DNA of 64,000 nucleotides from Solea solea (lineage: Eukaryota; Chordata; Actinopteri; Pleuronectiformes; Soleidae). Below are positions 25,081-37,889 of the stretch, in pieces (position 1 is the stretch's first letter; every line of letters starts with the position of its first letter). The notes beneath the pieces were generated by a model. The model saw only the letters and a program-made list of their open reading frames with translations. It ran no database searches and had not been told where the DNA came from. The position numbers were made by a program, and so were the translations under genes. Location of the stretch: the NCBI RefSeq assembly GCF_958295425.1, contig NC_081143.1, forward strand, positions 248,001 to 312,000, in the 5' to 3' direction.

Positions 25081-25607
25081 CACAAAAAATATGAATAAAG
25101 TCCTCTAGAAAAATATTTGGTGCAATTTCAGCCTGACCTTTGACCTTTCCGAAGGTTGCACAGGTCTGAAACTTGGCACCCAAGATCAGCCTTAGTCCCT
25201 GATACACATACGGAAAAATCAGACTCCTGGCTTAATGCCTTTAGGAATTATTACAAAAAACACACCCAAACGGCTGACCTTTGACCTTTCCGAAGGTTGA
25301 ACGGGTCTGAAACTCAGCACCCTAGATCAGTCTTAGTCCCTAATACACATACGGAAAAATCAGACTCCTGGCTTAATGCCTTTAGTAATTATTACAAAAA
25401 ACACACCCAAATGGCTAACCTTTGACCTTTCCGAAGGTTGCTCAGGTCTGAGACTCGGCACCCTGGATTAGCATTAGTCCCTGATACACATACAGAAAAA
25501 TCAGACTCCTGGCTTAATGCTTTTACAAATTATTACAAAAAACACACCAGAACGGCTGACCTTTGACCTTTCCAAAGGTTGCAAAGGTCTAAAACTCGGC
25601 ACCCAAC
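25081..25607. repeat. 141-bp repeat island with DR1 motifs (array III, first)
   Basis: Four units, nearly identical to 13085-13612. DR1 motifs start near 25134, 25275, 25416 and 25557; the third is mutated (TAACCTTTGACCT). Confidence 0.9.
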
Positions 25608-28600
25608 TATATCTTATAAGATGTTAACTTCGTTTGTGAGGTTTATGTTATGGGACAGTAGAAAAATGAAAAAAATCAGAAAACTGTCGTATTCCAGCTG
25701 AATGCGCACAAAAACAGACACAAATAGAAAAACACTTTCAAACAGTGAAATCATTGCAAAATCAAACACTGAAGGTATATAACTATATCTTATAAGATTT
25801 TAACTTTATTTGTGAGGTTTATGTTATGGGACAGTAGAAAAATGAAAAAAATCAGAAAACAGCTGTATCCCAGCTGAAAAACAGACCCAAATAGAAAAAC
25901 ACATCCAAACAGTGGAATCATTGCAAAATCAAACACTGAAGGTATATAACTATATCTTATAAGATTTTCACTTTATTTGTGAGGTTTATGTTATGGGACA
26001 GTAGAAAAATAAAAAAAATCAGAAAACAGCCGTATCCTAGCTGACTGCGCACAAAAACAGACACAAATAGAAAAACACATCCAAACAGTGAAATCATTGT
26101 AAAATTAAACACTGAAGGTATATAACTATATCTTATAAGATTTTCACTTTATTTGTGAGGTTTATGTTATGGGACAGTAGAAAAATGAAAAAAATCAGAA
26201 AACAGCCGTATCCTAGCTGAATGCGCACTAAAACAGACACAAATAGAAAAACACATCCAAACAGTGAAATCATTGTAAAATTAAACACTGAAGGTATATA
26301 ACTATATTTTATGAGATGTTTACTTCATTTGTGAGGTTTATGTTACGGGACAGTAGAAAAATGAAAAAAATCAGAAAACAGCCGTATCCCAGCTGAATGC
26401 GCACAAAAACAGACACAAATAGAAAAACACTTTCAAACAGTGAAATCATTGCAAAATCAAACACTGAAGGTATATAACTATATCTTATAAGATTTAACTT
26501 TATTGGTGAGGTTTATGTTATGGGACAGTAGAAAAATTAAAAAAATCAGAAAACAGCCGTATCCTAGCTGAATGCGCACAAAAACAGACACAAATAGAAA
26601 AACACATCCAAACAGTGAAATCTTTGCAAAATCAAACACTGAAGGTATATAACTATATCTTATGAGATGTTAACTTTATTTGTGAGGTTTATGTTATGGG
26701 ACAGTAGAAAAATAAAAAAAATCAGAAAACAGCCGTATCCCAGCTGAATGCGCACAAAAACAGACACAAATAGAAAAACACTTTCAAACAGTGAAATCAT
26801 TGCAAAATCAAACACTGAAGGTATATAACTATATCTTATGAGATGTTAACTTTATTTGTGAGGTTTATGTTATGGGACAGTAGAAAAATGAAAAAAATCA
26901 GAAAACAGCCGTATCCTAGCTGAATGCGCACTAAAACAGACACAAATAGAAAAACACATCCAAACAGTGAAATCATTGCAAAATCAAACACTGAAGGTAT
27001 ATAACTATATCTTATAAGATTTTAACTTTATTTGTGAGGTTTATGTTATGGGACAGTAGAAAAATGAAAAAAATCAGAAAACAGCTGTATCCCAGCTGAA
27101 AAACAGACCCAAATAGAAAAACACATCCAAACAGTGGAATCATTGCAAAATCAAACACTGAAGGTATATAACTATATCTTATAAGATTTTCACTTTATTT
27201 GTGAGGTTTATGTTATGGGACAGTAGAAAAATAAAAAAAATCAGAAAACAGCCGTATCCTAGCTGACTGCGCACAAAAACAGACACAAATAGAAAAACAC
27301 ATCCAAACAGTGAAATCATTGTAAAATTAAACACTGAAGGTATATAACTATATCTTATAAGATTTTCACTTTATTTGTGAGGTTTATGTTATGGGACAGT
27401 AGAAAAATGAAAAAAATCAGAAAACAGCCGTATCCTAGCTGAATGCGCACTAAAACAGACACAAATAGAAAAACACATCCAAACAGTGAAATCATTGTAA
27501 AATTAAACACTGAAGGTATATAACTATATTTTATGAGATGTTTACTTCATTTGTGAGGTTTATGTTACGGGACAGTAGAAAAATGAAAAAAATCAGAAAA
27601 CAGCCGTATCCCAGCTGAATGCGCACAAAAACAGACACAAATAGAAAAACACTTTCAAACAGTGAAATCATTGCAAAATCAAACACTGAAGGTATATAAC
27701 TATATCTTATAAGATTTAACTTTATTGGTGAGGTTTATGTTATGGGACAGTAGAAAAATTAAAAAAATCAGAAAACAGCCGTATCCTAGCTGAATGCGCA
27801 CAAAAACAGACACAAATAGAAAAACACATCCAAACAGTGAAATCTTTGCAAAATCAAACACTGAAGGTATATAACTATATCTTATGAGATGTTAACTTTA
27901 TTTGTGAGGTTTATGTTATGGGACAGTAGAAAAATAAAAAAAATCAGAAAACAGCCGTATCCCAGCTGAATGCGCACAAAAACAGACACAAATAGAAAAA
28001 CACTTTCAAACAGTGAAATCATTGCAAAATCAAACACTGAAGGTATATAACTATATCTTATGAGATGTTAACTTTATTTGTGAGGTTTATGTTATGGGAC
28101 AGTAGAAAAATGAAAAAAATCAGAAAACAGCCGTATCCTAGCTGAATGCGCACTAAAACAGACACAAATAGAAAAACACATCCAAACAGTGAAATCATTG
28201 CAAAATCAAACACTGAAGGTATATAACTATATCTTATAAGATTTTAACTTTATTTGTGAGGTTTATGTTATGGGACAGTAGAAAAATTAAAAAAATCAGA
28301 AAACAGCTGTATCCCAGCTGAAAAACAGACACAAATAGAAAAACACATCCAAACAGTGGAATCATTGCAAAATCAAACACTGAAGGTATATAACTATATC
28401 GTATAAGATTTTCACTTTATTTGTGAGGTTTATGTTATGGGACAGTAGAAAAATAAAAAAAATCAGAAAACAGCCGTATCCCAGCTGAATGCGCACAAAA
28501 ACAGACACAAATAGAAAAACACTTTCAAACAGTGAAATCATTGCAAAATCAAACACTGAAGGTATATATCTATATCTTATGAGATTTTAACTTTATTTGT

Positions 28601-29028
28601 GAGGTTTATGTTATGGGACAGTAGAAAAATGAAAAAAATCAGAAAACAGCCGTATCCTAGCTGAATGCGCACAAAAACAGACACAAATAGAAAAACACAT
28701 CCAAACAGTGAAATCATTGCAAAATCAAACACTGAAGGTATATAACTATATCTTCTGAGATGTTAACTTTTTTTGTGAGGTTTATGTTATGGGACAGTAG
28801 AAAAATGAAAAAAATCAGAAAACAGCCGTATCCCAGCTGAATGCGCACAAAAACAGACAAAAATAGAAAAACACATTCAAACAGTAAAATCATTGCAAAA
28901 TCAAACACTGAAGGTATATATCTATATCTTATGAGATTTTAACTTTATTTGTGAGGTTTATGTTATGGGACAGCAGAAAAATGAAAAAAAAATTCAGAAA
29001 ACAGCCGTATCCCTGCTGAATGCGCACA

Positions 29029-29408
29029 AAAAATATGAATAAAGTCCTCTAGCAAAATATTTGGTGCAATTTCAGCCTGACCTTTGACCTTTCCGAAGGC
29101 TGCACAGGTCTGAAACTTGGCACCCAAGATCAGCCTTAGTCCCTGATACACATACGGAAAAATCAGACTCCTGGCTTAATGCCTTTAGGAATTATTACAA
29201 AAAACACACCCAAACGGCTGACCTTTGACCTTTCCGAAGGTTGAACGGGTCTGAAACTCAGCACCCTAGATTAGCATTAGTCCCTGATACACATACGGAA
29301 AAATCAGACTCCTGGCTTAATGCTTTTACAAATTATTACAAAAAACACACCAGAACGGCTGACCTTTGACCTTTCCAAAGGTTGCAAAGGTCTAAAACTC
29401 GGCACCCA
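29029..29408. repeat. 141-bp repeat island with DR1 motifs (array III, second)
   Basis: Three units, with DR1 motifs near 29078, 29219 and 29360. Compared with the four-unit islands, one whole unit has been lost at the junction 'gcaccctagattagcattag', as expected of unequal exchange. Confidence 0.88.
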
Positions 29409-32400
29409 ACTATATCTTATAAGATGTTAACTTCGTTTGTGAGGTTTATGTTATGGGACAGTAGAAAAATGAAAAAAATCAGAAAACTGTCGTATTCCAG
29501 CTGAATGCGCACAAAAACAGACACAAATAGAAAAACAGATTCAAACAGTGAAATCATTGCAAAATCAAACACTGAAGGTATATAACTATATCTTATAAGA
29601 TTTTAACTTTATTTGTAAGGTTTATGTTATGGGACAGTAGAAAAATGAAAAAAATCAGGGACAGCCTTATCCCAGCTGAATGCGCACAAAAACAGACAAA
29701 AATAGAAAAACACATTCAAACAGTGAAATCATTGCAAAATCAAACACTGAAAGTATATAACTATATCTTAAAAGATTTTAACTTTTTTTGTGAGGTTTAT
29801 GTTATGGGACAGTAGAAAAATGAAAAAAATCAGAAAACAGACGTATCCTAGCTGAATGCGCACAAAAACAGACACAAATAGAAAAACACATCCAAACAGT
29901 GAAATCATTGCAAAATCAAACACTGAAGGTATATAACTATATCTTATGAGATGTTAACTTTATTTGTGAGGTTTATGTTATGGGAAAGTAGAAAAATAAA
30001 AAAAATCAGAAAACAGCCGTATCCCAGCTGAATGCGCACAAAAACAGACACAAATAGAAAAACACTTTCAAACAGTGAAATCATTGCAAAATCAAACACT
30101 GAAGGTATATAACTATATCTTATAAGATTTTAACTTTATTTGTGAGGTTTATGTTATGGGACAGTAGAAAAATTAAAAAAATCAGAAAACAGCTGTATCC
30201 CAGCTGAAAAACAGACCCAAATAGAAAAACACATCCAAACAGTGGAATCATTGCAAAATCAAACACTGAGGGTACATAACTAAATATTGTAAGATGCTAA
30301 CTTCATGTGTGAGGTTTATGTTATGGGACAGCAGAAAAATTAAAAAAAATCCGAAAACAGCCTTATCTCAGCTGAATGCGCACACAAACAGACACCCATA
30401 GAAAAACACATCCAAACAGTGAAATCTTTGCAAAATCAAACAGTGAGTGTACAGAACTAAATCTTTTAAGATGTTAACTTCATTTGTGAGGTTTATGTTA
30501 TGGGAAAGTAAAAAAATGAAAAAAATCCGAAAACAGCCTTATCTCAGCTGAATGCGTACACAAACAGACACCAATTGAAAAACACATCCAAACAGTGAAA
30601 TCTTTGCAAAATCAAACACTGAGGGTACAGAACTAAATCTTTTAAGATGTTAACTTCATTTGTGAGGTTTATGTTATTGGACAGCAGAAAAATGAAAAAA
30701 ATCCGAAAACAGCCTTATCTCAGCTGAATGCGCACACAAACAGACACCAATAGAAAAACACATCCAAATAGTGAAATCATTGCAAAATCAAACACTGAGG
30801 GTACAGAACTAAATCTTTTAAGATGTTAACTTCATTTGTGAGGTTTATGTTATGGGACAGGAGAAAAATGAAAAAAATCCGGAAACAGCCTTATCCCAGC
30901 TGAATGCGCACACAAACAGACACCAATAGAAAAACACATCCAAACAGTGAAATCTTTGCAAAATCAAACACTGAGGGTACAGAACTAAATATTGTAAGAT
31001 GCTAACTTCATTTGTGAGGTTTATGTTATGGGACAGCAGAAAAATTTTAAAAAATCCGAAAACAGCCTTATCTCAGCTCAATGGGGCACAAACAGACACT
31101 TATAGAAAAACACACCCCAACAGTGAAATCATTGCAAAATCAAACACTGAGGGTACAGAACTAAATCTTTTAAGATGTTAACTTCATTTGTGAGGTTTAT
31201 GTTATGGGACAGAAGAAAAATGAAAAAAATCCGGAAACAGCCTTATCTCAGCTGAATTCGCACACAAACAGACACCCATAGAAAAACACATCCAAACAGT
31301 GAATTTTTTGCAAAATCAAACACTGAGGGTACAGAACTAAATCTTTTAAGATGTTAACTTCATTTGTGAGGTTTATGTTATGGGACAGCAGAAAAATGAA
31401 AAAAATCCGGAAACAGCCTTATCTCAGCTGAATGCGCACACAAACAGACACCAATAGAAAAACACATCCAAACAGTGAAATCTTTGCAAAATCAAACACT
31501 GAAGGTATATAACTATATCTTATAAGATGTTGACTTTATTTGTGAGGTTGATGTTATGGGACAGTAGAAAAATGAAAAAAAATCAGAAAACAGTCGTATT
31601 CCAGCTGAATGCGCACAAAAACAGACAAAAATAGAAAAACACATTCAAACAGTGAAATCATTGCAAAATCAAACACTGAAGGTATATAACTATATCTTAT
31701 GAGATGTTAACTTTATTTGTGAGGTTTATGTTATGGGACAATAAAAAAATGAAAAAAATCAGAAAATAGCCGTATCCCTGCTGAATGCACACAAAAACAG
31801 AGACAAATAGAAAAACACATCCAAAACAGTGAAATCATTGCAAAATCAAACACTGAAGGTATATAACTATATCTTATAAGATGTTAACTTTATTTGTGAG
31901 GTTTACGTTATGGGACAGTAGAAAAATGACAAAAAATCAGAAAACAGTCGTATTCCAGCTGAATGCGCACAAAAACAGACAAAAATAGAAAAACACTTTC
32001 AAACAGTGAAATCATTGCAAAATCAAACACTGAAGGTATATAACTATATCTTATAAGATTTTAACTTTATTTGTGAGGTTTATGTTATGGGACAGTAGAA
32101 AAATTAAAAAAATCAGAAAACAGCTGTATCCCAGCTGAAAAACAGACCCAAATAGAAAAACACATCCAAACAGTGGAATCATTGCAAAATCAAACACTGA
32201 GGGTACATAACTAAATATTGTAAGATGCTAACTTCATGTGTGAGGTTTATGTTATGGGACAGCAGAAAAATTAAAAAAAATCCGAAAACAGCCTTATCTC
32301 AGCTGAATGCGCACACAAACAGACACCCATAGAAAAACACATCCAAACAGTGAAATCTTTGCAAAATCAAACAGTGAGTGTACAGAACTAAATCTTTTAA

Positions 32401-33124
32401 GATGTTAACTTCATTTGTGAGGTTTATGTTATGGGAAAGTAAAAAAATGAAAAAAATCCGAAAACAGCCTTATCTCAGCTGAATGCGCACACAAACAGAC
32501 ACCCATAGAAAAACACATCCAAACAGTGAAATCTTTGCAAAATCAAACACTGAGGGTACAGAACTACATCTTTTAAGATGTTAACTTCATTTGTGAGGTT
32601 TATGTTATGGGAAAGTAGAAAAATAAAAAAAAATCCGGAAACAGTCTTATCTCAGCTGAATGCGCACACAAACAGACACTTATAGAAAAACACATCCAAA
32701 CAGTGAAATCTTTGCAAAATCAAACAGTGAGTGTACAGAACTAAATCTTTTAAGATATGAACTTTATTTGTGAGGTTTATGTCATGGGACAGTAGAGAAA
32801 TATAAAAAATCCGGAAACAGCCTTATCCCAGCTGAATGCGCACACAAACAGACACTTATAGAAAAACACATCCAAACAGTGAAATCTTTGCAAAATCAAA
32901 CACTGAGGGTACAGAACTAAATATTGTAAAATGCTAACTTCATTTGTGTGGTTTATGTTATGGGACAGCAGAAAAATTAAAAAAAATCCGAAAACAGCCT
33001 TATCTCAGCTCAATGGGGCACAAACAGACACCAATAGAAAAACACATCCAAACAGTGAAATCATTGCAAAATCAAACACTGAGAGTACAGAAGTATATCT
33101 TATAAGATGTACATTTCATTTGTT

Positions 33125-34364
33125 CAGTTAACTGTATGGTTATTTGTCATAATCAAACTTCAAAAAAATATTTCTACAATGTTTTTTTCAACAAATGTTG
33201 CTTTCACAGCACACATTATTGTTGTAATCATATCATTATTATTATTATTATTATTATTATTGCTGTTAATATTATTATTGTTATCATCACCATCATTATA
33301 TTTATGTCATTTATACATTGACATTATATTAACATAAAAAAACAAAAACTTGCGCACTCATTCTATTGGGAACAATGACATGATGATGCTGAAGGGCCAC
33401 CTTCAGCATTCGCTTCCGATTTTCATTAAGTTTCGATTCCACCTTAAAAAAAATGCACGTTTCGGCCAGTAGGGAGAAGTGCAAATTCAGGAATGGTTGC
33501 AATAGAATTCAGTCAGCATTCATATTTGAGATGGACTTCCTCCTATAGTCCACAGTAGATATGGACATATAGGGGATCACTGGAAAAATAAGGAGCTGTA
33601 GTATGCAAAGCAGGTGACATATTTCATGGGAAATCATATTAGGCCACTAGAGGGCAGTGCAAAGTCACAAATTGTTGCAAAATAATTGTCAAAATCTTGA
33701 CTTTTGAGCTTGATTTTCTCCAAAATTCTCAAACCAGGAAAATTCATCACAAATACCCGATCACGATATGACAACATCAAAATTCTAAGATCATATCTTG
33801 TCTCATGTCATGATATAGCTATAATATTGTCATGCCTTCCTCATCATAGTTCACATTCCATTTGTCAGAGATAAAATATGAATCCATAACCCATTTTGAG
33901 AGGCAGGTTCTCATAAGGTTGGGAAGTGTCAACTATTTGGGTTGCCACTGATGGGTAGACTCCCCTGTTTAAATGTTGGAGTTTAAGTATTTTGGGCAAC
34001 ACCATGTTAGTTTTTGAAACCAGAAACAACCATAGTTATAAGGAAGGGATGGATACTGATAGCTTGTCCACTACAAATCCACCTATAACCGCAACTTTGC
34101 AAACATGAAATGCTGAGCTGTCAATCACACACGGTGGGACTGACAGCTCTGCATTTAAATGTAAAATTAAATTTACATTGTGGACATGCAGCTCTACTGA
34201 AGAGGAACTAAGACCATAAACCCTTTAGAACAATGTATGCAGGGCACCAGACTAACTTTTTACTAGGAGCACAGTAGCCCCCCCTATAACTGAATGTTTT
34301 AGGAGAGCAAGCAGAACATTTAGGGGCGCACACCTTAAACATTTCCTCTCATTTTCACTGTATT
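33125..34364. repeat. Spacer copy U3, highly similar part
   Basis: The first 1.24 kb of the spacer, nearly identical to U1 and U2 (offset from U2 14575 bp). It contains the (TTA)n tract, the 24-bp hairpin and the CTCF-consensus site at 33644-33658. It shares some variants with U2 (ccttaaaaaaaatgc) and others with U1 (gccactgatgggtagac), so its ancestry is mosaic. Confidence 0.92.
33644..33658 (+). promoter_or_regulatory. CTCF-consensus motif in U3
   Basis: Third identical copy (CCACTAGAGGGCAGT). Motif match only. Confidence 0.5.
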
Positions 34365-34697
34365 ACTGATAATAATAATAATAATTGCAGAAATTGCAAT
34401 GTGCTGTTTAGAATTCACAGTGAATTTTATTGTGCACTTGTTTGTTGAAGAATAAGATCAACATAAGAGACATTCAGTGTACAGAAAACACCAACACTGT
34501 CACTACAGTACAATTATTAACTAGTGCTTGAAGTGGCCCGGTACTGTCCAGTTAAATAAAAATAAAAATAAAAATAAACATGGAGCTGGCAAGTTGAGGC
34601 TTGAAAATATCAGAGGACCATGCACAGAAGGGATTAAGCTGGGATATTGCCCCATATCCTGGACTCTTGCTCAAAAATTAATAAATTGATAAAGTTA
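34365..34697. repeat. Diverged right edge of the spacer repeat
   Basis: Still alignable to U1 at about 6085-6690 but with many more substitutions and indels than the sequence to its left. It also lacks about 265 bp between 'gtccagt' and 'aataaaaataaacatgg'. Homology stops after 'aattgataaagtt'. Confidence 0.8.
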
Positions 34698-35164
34698 GGT
34701 TGCCATGGAGATTTATTCTCTGAAGCTCTGCCAGACCAGGGTAAGAGCCAGTAGAGATTAATCCTGCTGATGATTCCATTTGGTCAGCTGTCACTCTGAT
34801 TGGTAAATAATTGAATTAACCCCCATGAAAATATTATGCTGTATGTCATTCAAACAAGTAGCTACATCTTATATTATTTTGACTGTAATCAATTTTACAA
34901 TCATTCATGCCTACAGTGGTCATTATTAGACCACCATCATTCAGTTCAGTAAGAGGTTTGATAATATTCTACATATATTATTGCATTATTTGAGTTAAAG
35001 GCTCCAGAAAAAGAAAAAAAACACTGAATGCTGCCATTGTGAAAGGTCAACTGTTAAGAAACTGGTACATTTGAAATGAGTTCACTTAATTTTGAGTTGT
35101 TTTGGTGCAATCTTTCATGAACAATAGTGGTGTCACTCTTTCCATGTGCATTTTATTAATTTGA
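34698..35164. other. Unrecognised AT-rich sequence
   Basis: No gene, repeat or element recognised on either strand. Confidence 0.4.
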
Positions 35165-36545
35165 ATGACTGGAACAGAAAGTAGAAAATATTCACATTTC
35201 AGAAGCTGAAAAATTAAAGAATGTAGAACATATTCACATTTAAGATACTGAAAAATGACAGAAAGTGGAAAATATTCACATTTCAGAAGCTGAAAAATTA
35301 CAGAAAGTAGAAAATATTCACATTTTAGAAGCTGAAAAATGTCAAAAAGTAGAAAATATTCACATTTAAGAAGCTGAAAAATGACAGAAAGTGGAAAATA
35401 TTCACATTTAAGAAGCTAAAAAATGACAGAAAGTAGAAATATTCACATCTAAGATGCTGAAAAATGACAGATATTCACATTTAAGAAGCTGAAAAATGAC
35501 AGAAAGTGGAAAATATTCACATTTAAGAAGCTGAAAAATGACAGAAAGTGGAAAATATTAACTTTTAAGAAGCTGAAAAATTAAAGAAAGTAGAAAATGT
35601 TCACATTTAAGAAGCTGAAAAATGACAGTAAGTAGAAAATATTCACATTTAAGAAGCTGAAAAATGACACATATTCACATTTAAGAAGCTGAAAAATGAC
35701 AGAAAGTAGAAAATATTCACATTTCAGAAGCTGAAAAATGAAAGAAAGTAGAACATATTCACATTTAAGATACTGAAAAATGACAGAAAGTGGAAAATAT
35801 TCACATTCCAGAAGCAGAAAAATGACAGAAAGGAGAAAATATTCACATTTTAGAAGCTGAAAAATGACACAAAGTGGAGAATATTCACATTTCAGAAGCT
35901 GAAAAATGACAGAAAGTAGAACATATTCACATTTAAGAAGCTGAAAAATGACAGAAAGTAGAAAATATTCACATTTCAGAAGCTGAAAAATGAAAGAAAG
36001 TAGAACATATTCACATTTAAGATACTGAAAAATGACAGAAAGTGGAAAATATTCACATTCCAGAAGCAGAAAAATGACAGAAAGGAGAAAATATTCACAT
36101 TTAAGAAGCTGAAAAATGACAGAAAGTGGAAAATATTCACATTTAAGAAGCTGAAAAATGAAAGAAAGTAGAACATGTTCACATTTAAGAAGCTGAAAAA
36201 TGACAGAAAGTGGAAAATATTCACATTCCAGAAGCAGAAAAATGACAGAAAGGAGAAAATATTCACATTTAAGAAGCTGAAAAATGACAGAAAGTGGAAA
36301 ATATTCACATTTAAGAAGCTGAAAAATTACAGAAAGTGGAAAATATTCACATTTAAGAAGCTGAAAAATGAAAGAAAGTAGAAAATGTTCACATTTAAGA
36401 AGCTGAAAAATGACAGAAAGTAGAAAATATTCACATTTAAGAAGCTGAAAATGGCAGAAAGTGGAAAATATTCACATTTAAGAAGCTGAGAAATTAAACA
36501 AATTAGAAAATATTCACCTTTAAGAAGCAGAATAATGACAGAAAG
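35165..36545. repeat. 42-bp minisatellite
   Basis: About 32 units built on a 42-bp core containing 'attcacatttaagaagctg' and 'aaaaatgacagaaagt', with occasional shortened units. Because 42 is a multiple of three, both strands contain repetitive open frames (up to 110 codons); these are by-products. The core closely matches an internal segment of the hAT MITE at 58968-59320 (59168-59196). Confidence 0.93.
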
Positions 36546-37889
36546 TATTCTTTGTAAAATAGAGTGGGTCGTGATCCGACAAGTCCGCACCCGCTATTAT
36601 ACATTCCTTTCTACATTCATGAAAACGTAATCCATCCTTGAGTGGACTTAACGTGCTGCTGGGTAAGCTGGGTGTAGTTACCTCCATACATCTATCATTT
36701 GCTCCAGATGTATTTATGAATCTTGTCAAATGCATTTTGTTCTTTTTGTGACTAGTTGATAGTTTTTAATAATAATAATTATTCAAATCTCCCCCACAAA
36801 TCAAACTACCCTTTGTTTCTGCTGCTATGATATCAAATAATCGTCATTCAATGGTGAAAACACGAAGTAGCAGTAACAGTAACGAGCCTCATGTAAAGTA
36901 GCCATGTGTTTCCTCTGTGACGCTCAGCTGATTGACGGAAAAAACAAAAGCACTGGAATGTTCTGTTCTGTCAATTTGGAATCAGTTCAGAGTGATTAAA
37001 CAACCCAAATTCAAATACAAAGTGTATGGTTTTGTCTAAATAAAGAGCATCTAAAGTCACCAGCAGAGGTCGCCATCACCCACAGTCAAGACTGACACAG
37101 CTTCAAATTCCAATAATAGTATGAATAATCCTTTGAAAATGAGAACTTGTGTTTAAGTTAAGTTAGTCCCCCATGTGGGGCCCTGAGAGATGTACGTTCC
37201 CACAAGGTGGCGCAGTCGTTAGCTACGTGAAGAGTAGACCTGAGGGCTTTACAGAGGAAGCTCAGCATAGCCAGGCTCTGTGTTCCTGATCCTGATCATA
37301 ATATCATCTGAAAAAAATACAAAGACCAAACAAAGTGTCCCTGACATTAAATAACATTATTCTGTTATAAACTGTTCCATTTAGTTTCAATATTTTGTTG
37401 TCAAAATCAGTGAAGTCAGTTTTTTAGTCACAAGTCAAGTGGAAAAGGTTGATGTACAACTACCACACTGGAGTGTGACACAAGGGGAGAGGACACCCAA
37501 CAATGTTCTGTGGTGCTTTGATTACATCCTGAAGCCTCTTCCTGTTGGTCCCAGACCAAGTCCCAGACCAGTTCCCAGACCATACTGTGATACAGTCTGC
37601 CAGCAGGCTCTCAGTACAAGAGTGGTAGAAGGTCTTCAGCAGTTTGGTGTGTAGATTGTTCTTCCTGAGGACCCTGGATGGACAATGTGCTGGTCCTCCT
37701 CCTCACTTCTGGGTCCATGTCTGGATCGCTGCAGATTACTATAACACGCACACACACTAATAACAATTTAAACCTTCACTTTTACAACTATGTCTAACTA
37801 AGTAACAAAAAGAACCACTAAAATAAACTATGAACAAAATATATTAAGATTCTCAGTTAACTAATAAAACATCTCTCCCTCTAGATTTG
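36546..37889. other. Unrecognised intergenic sequence
   Basis: I see no convincing gene. Short open frames lack splice context or composition bias. It includes 'ccagacca' tandem triplets at about 37550-37580 and a few AT-rich stretches. Some parts may be old dispersed repeats that I cannot name. Confidence 0.35.

Larger units (their letters stand above)
23695..33124. repeat. Satellite array III (subfamilies B then A)
   Basis: About 50 monomers of roughly 176 bp, again with B-type units on the left and A-type on the right, plus two embedded 141-bp islands. A block of seven monomers is repeated in tandem at 25861 and 27082, an offset of 1221 bp. The right-hand end (from about 30270) is nearly the same as the right-hand end of array II. 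Confidence 0.95.

Noticed and set aside
1829..33131. Recurrent open frames of 60-110 codons in the satellite arrays (e.g. 1829, 15024, 18356, 30999)
   Set aside because: They repeat with the monomer, appear on both strands, change with every indel, and resemble no protein.
1..34697. Centromere identity of the 176-bp satellite
   Set aside because: Monomer length is suggestive, but no CENP-B-box-like sequence was seen and the spacers are atypical; not claimable from sequence alone.
35165..36545. CRISPR array
   Set aside because: Units are contiguous with no unique spacers, and the genome is a vertebrate.
35976..36590. Lys-rich (plus) and Phe-rich (minus) repeat proteins
   Set aside because: Direct products of the 42-bp minisatellite; no start context or non-repeat domain.
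37060..37075. CTCF-like site (ccagcagaggtcgcc)
   Set aside because: One constrained position mismatches and there is no supporting repetition.
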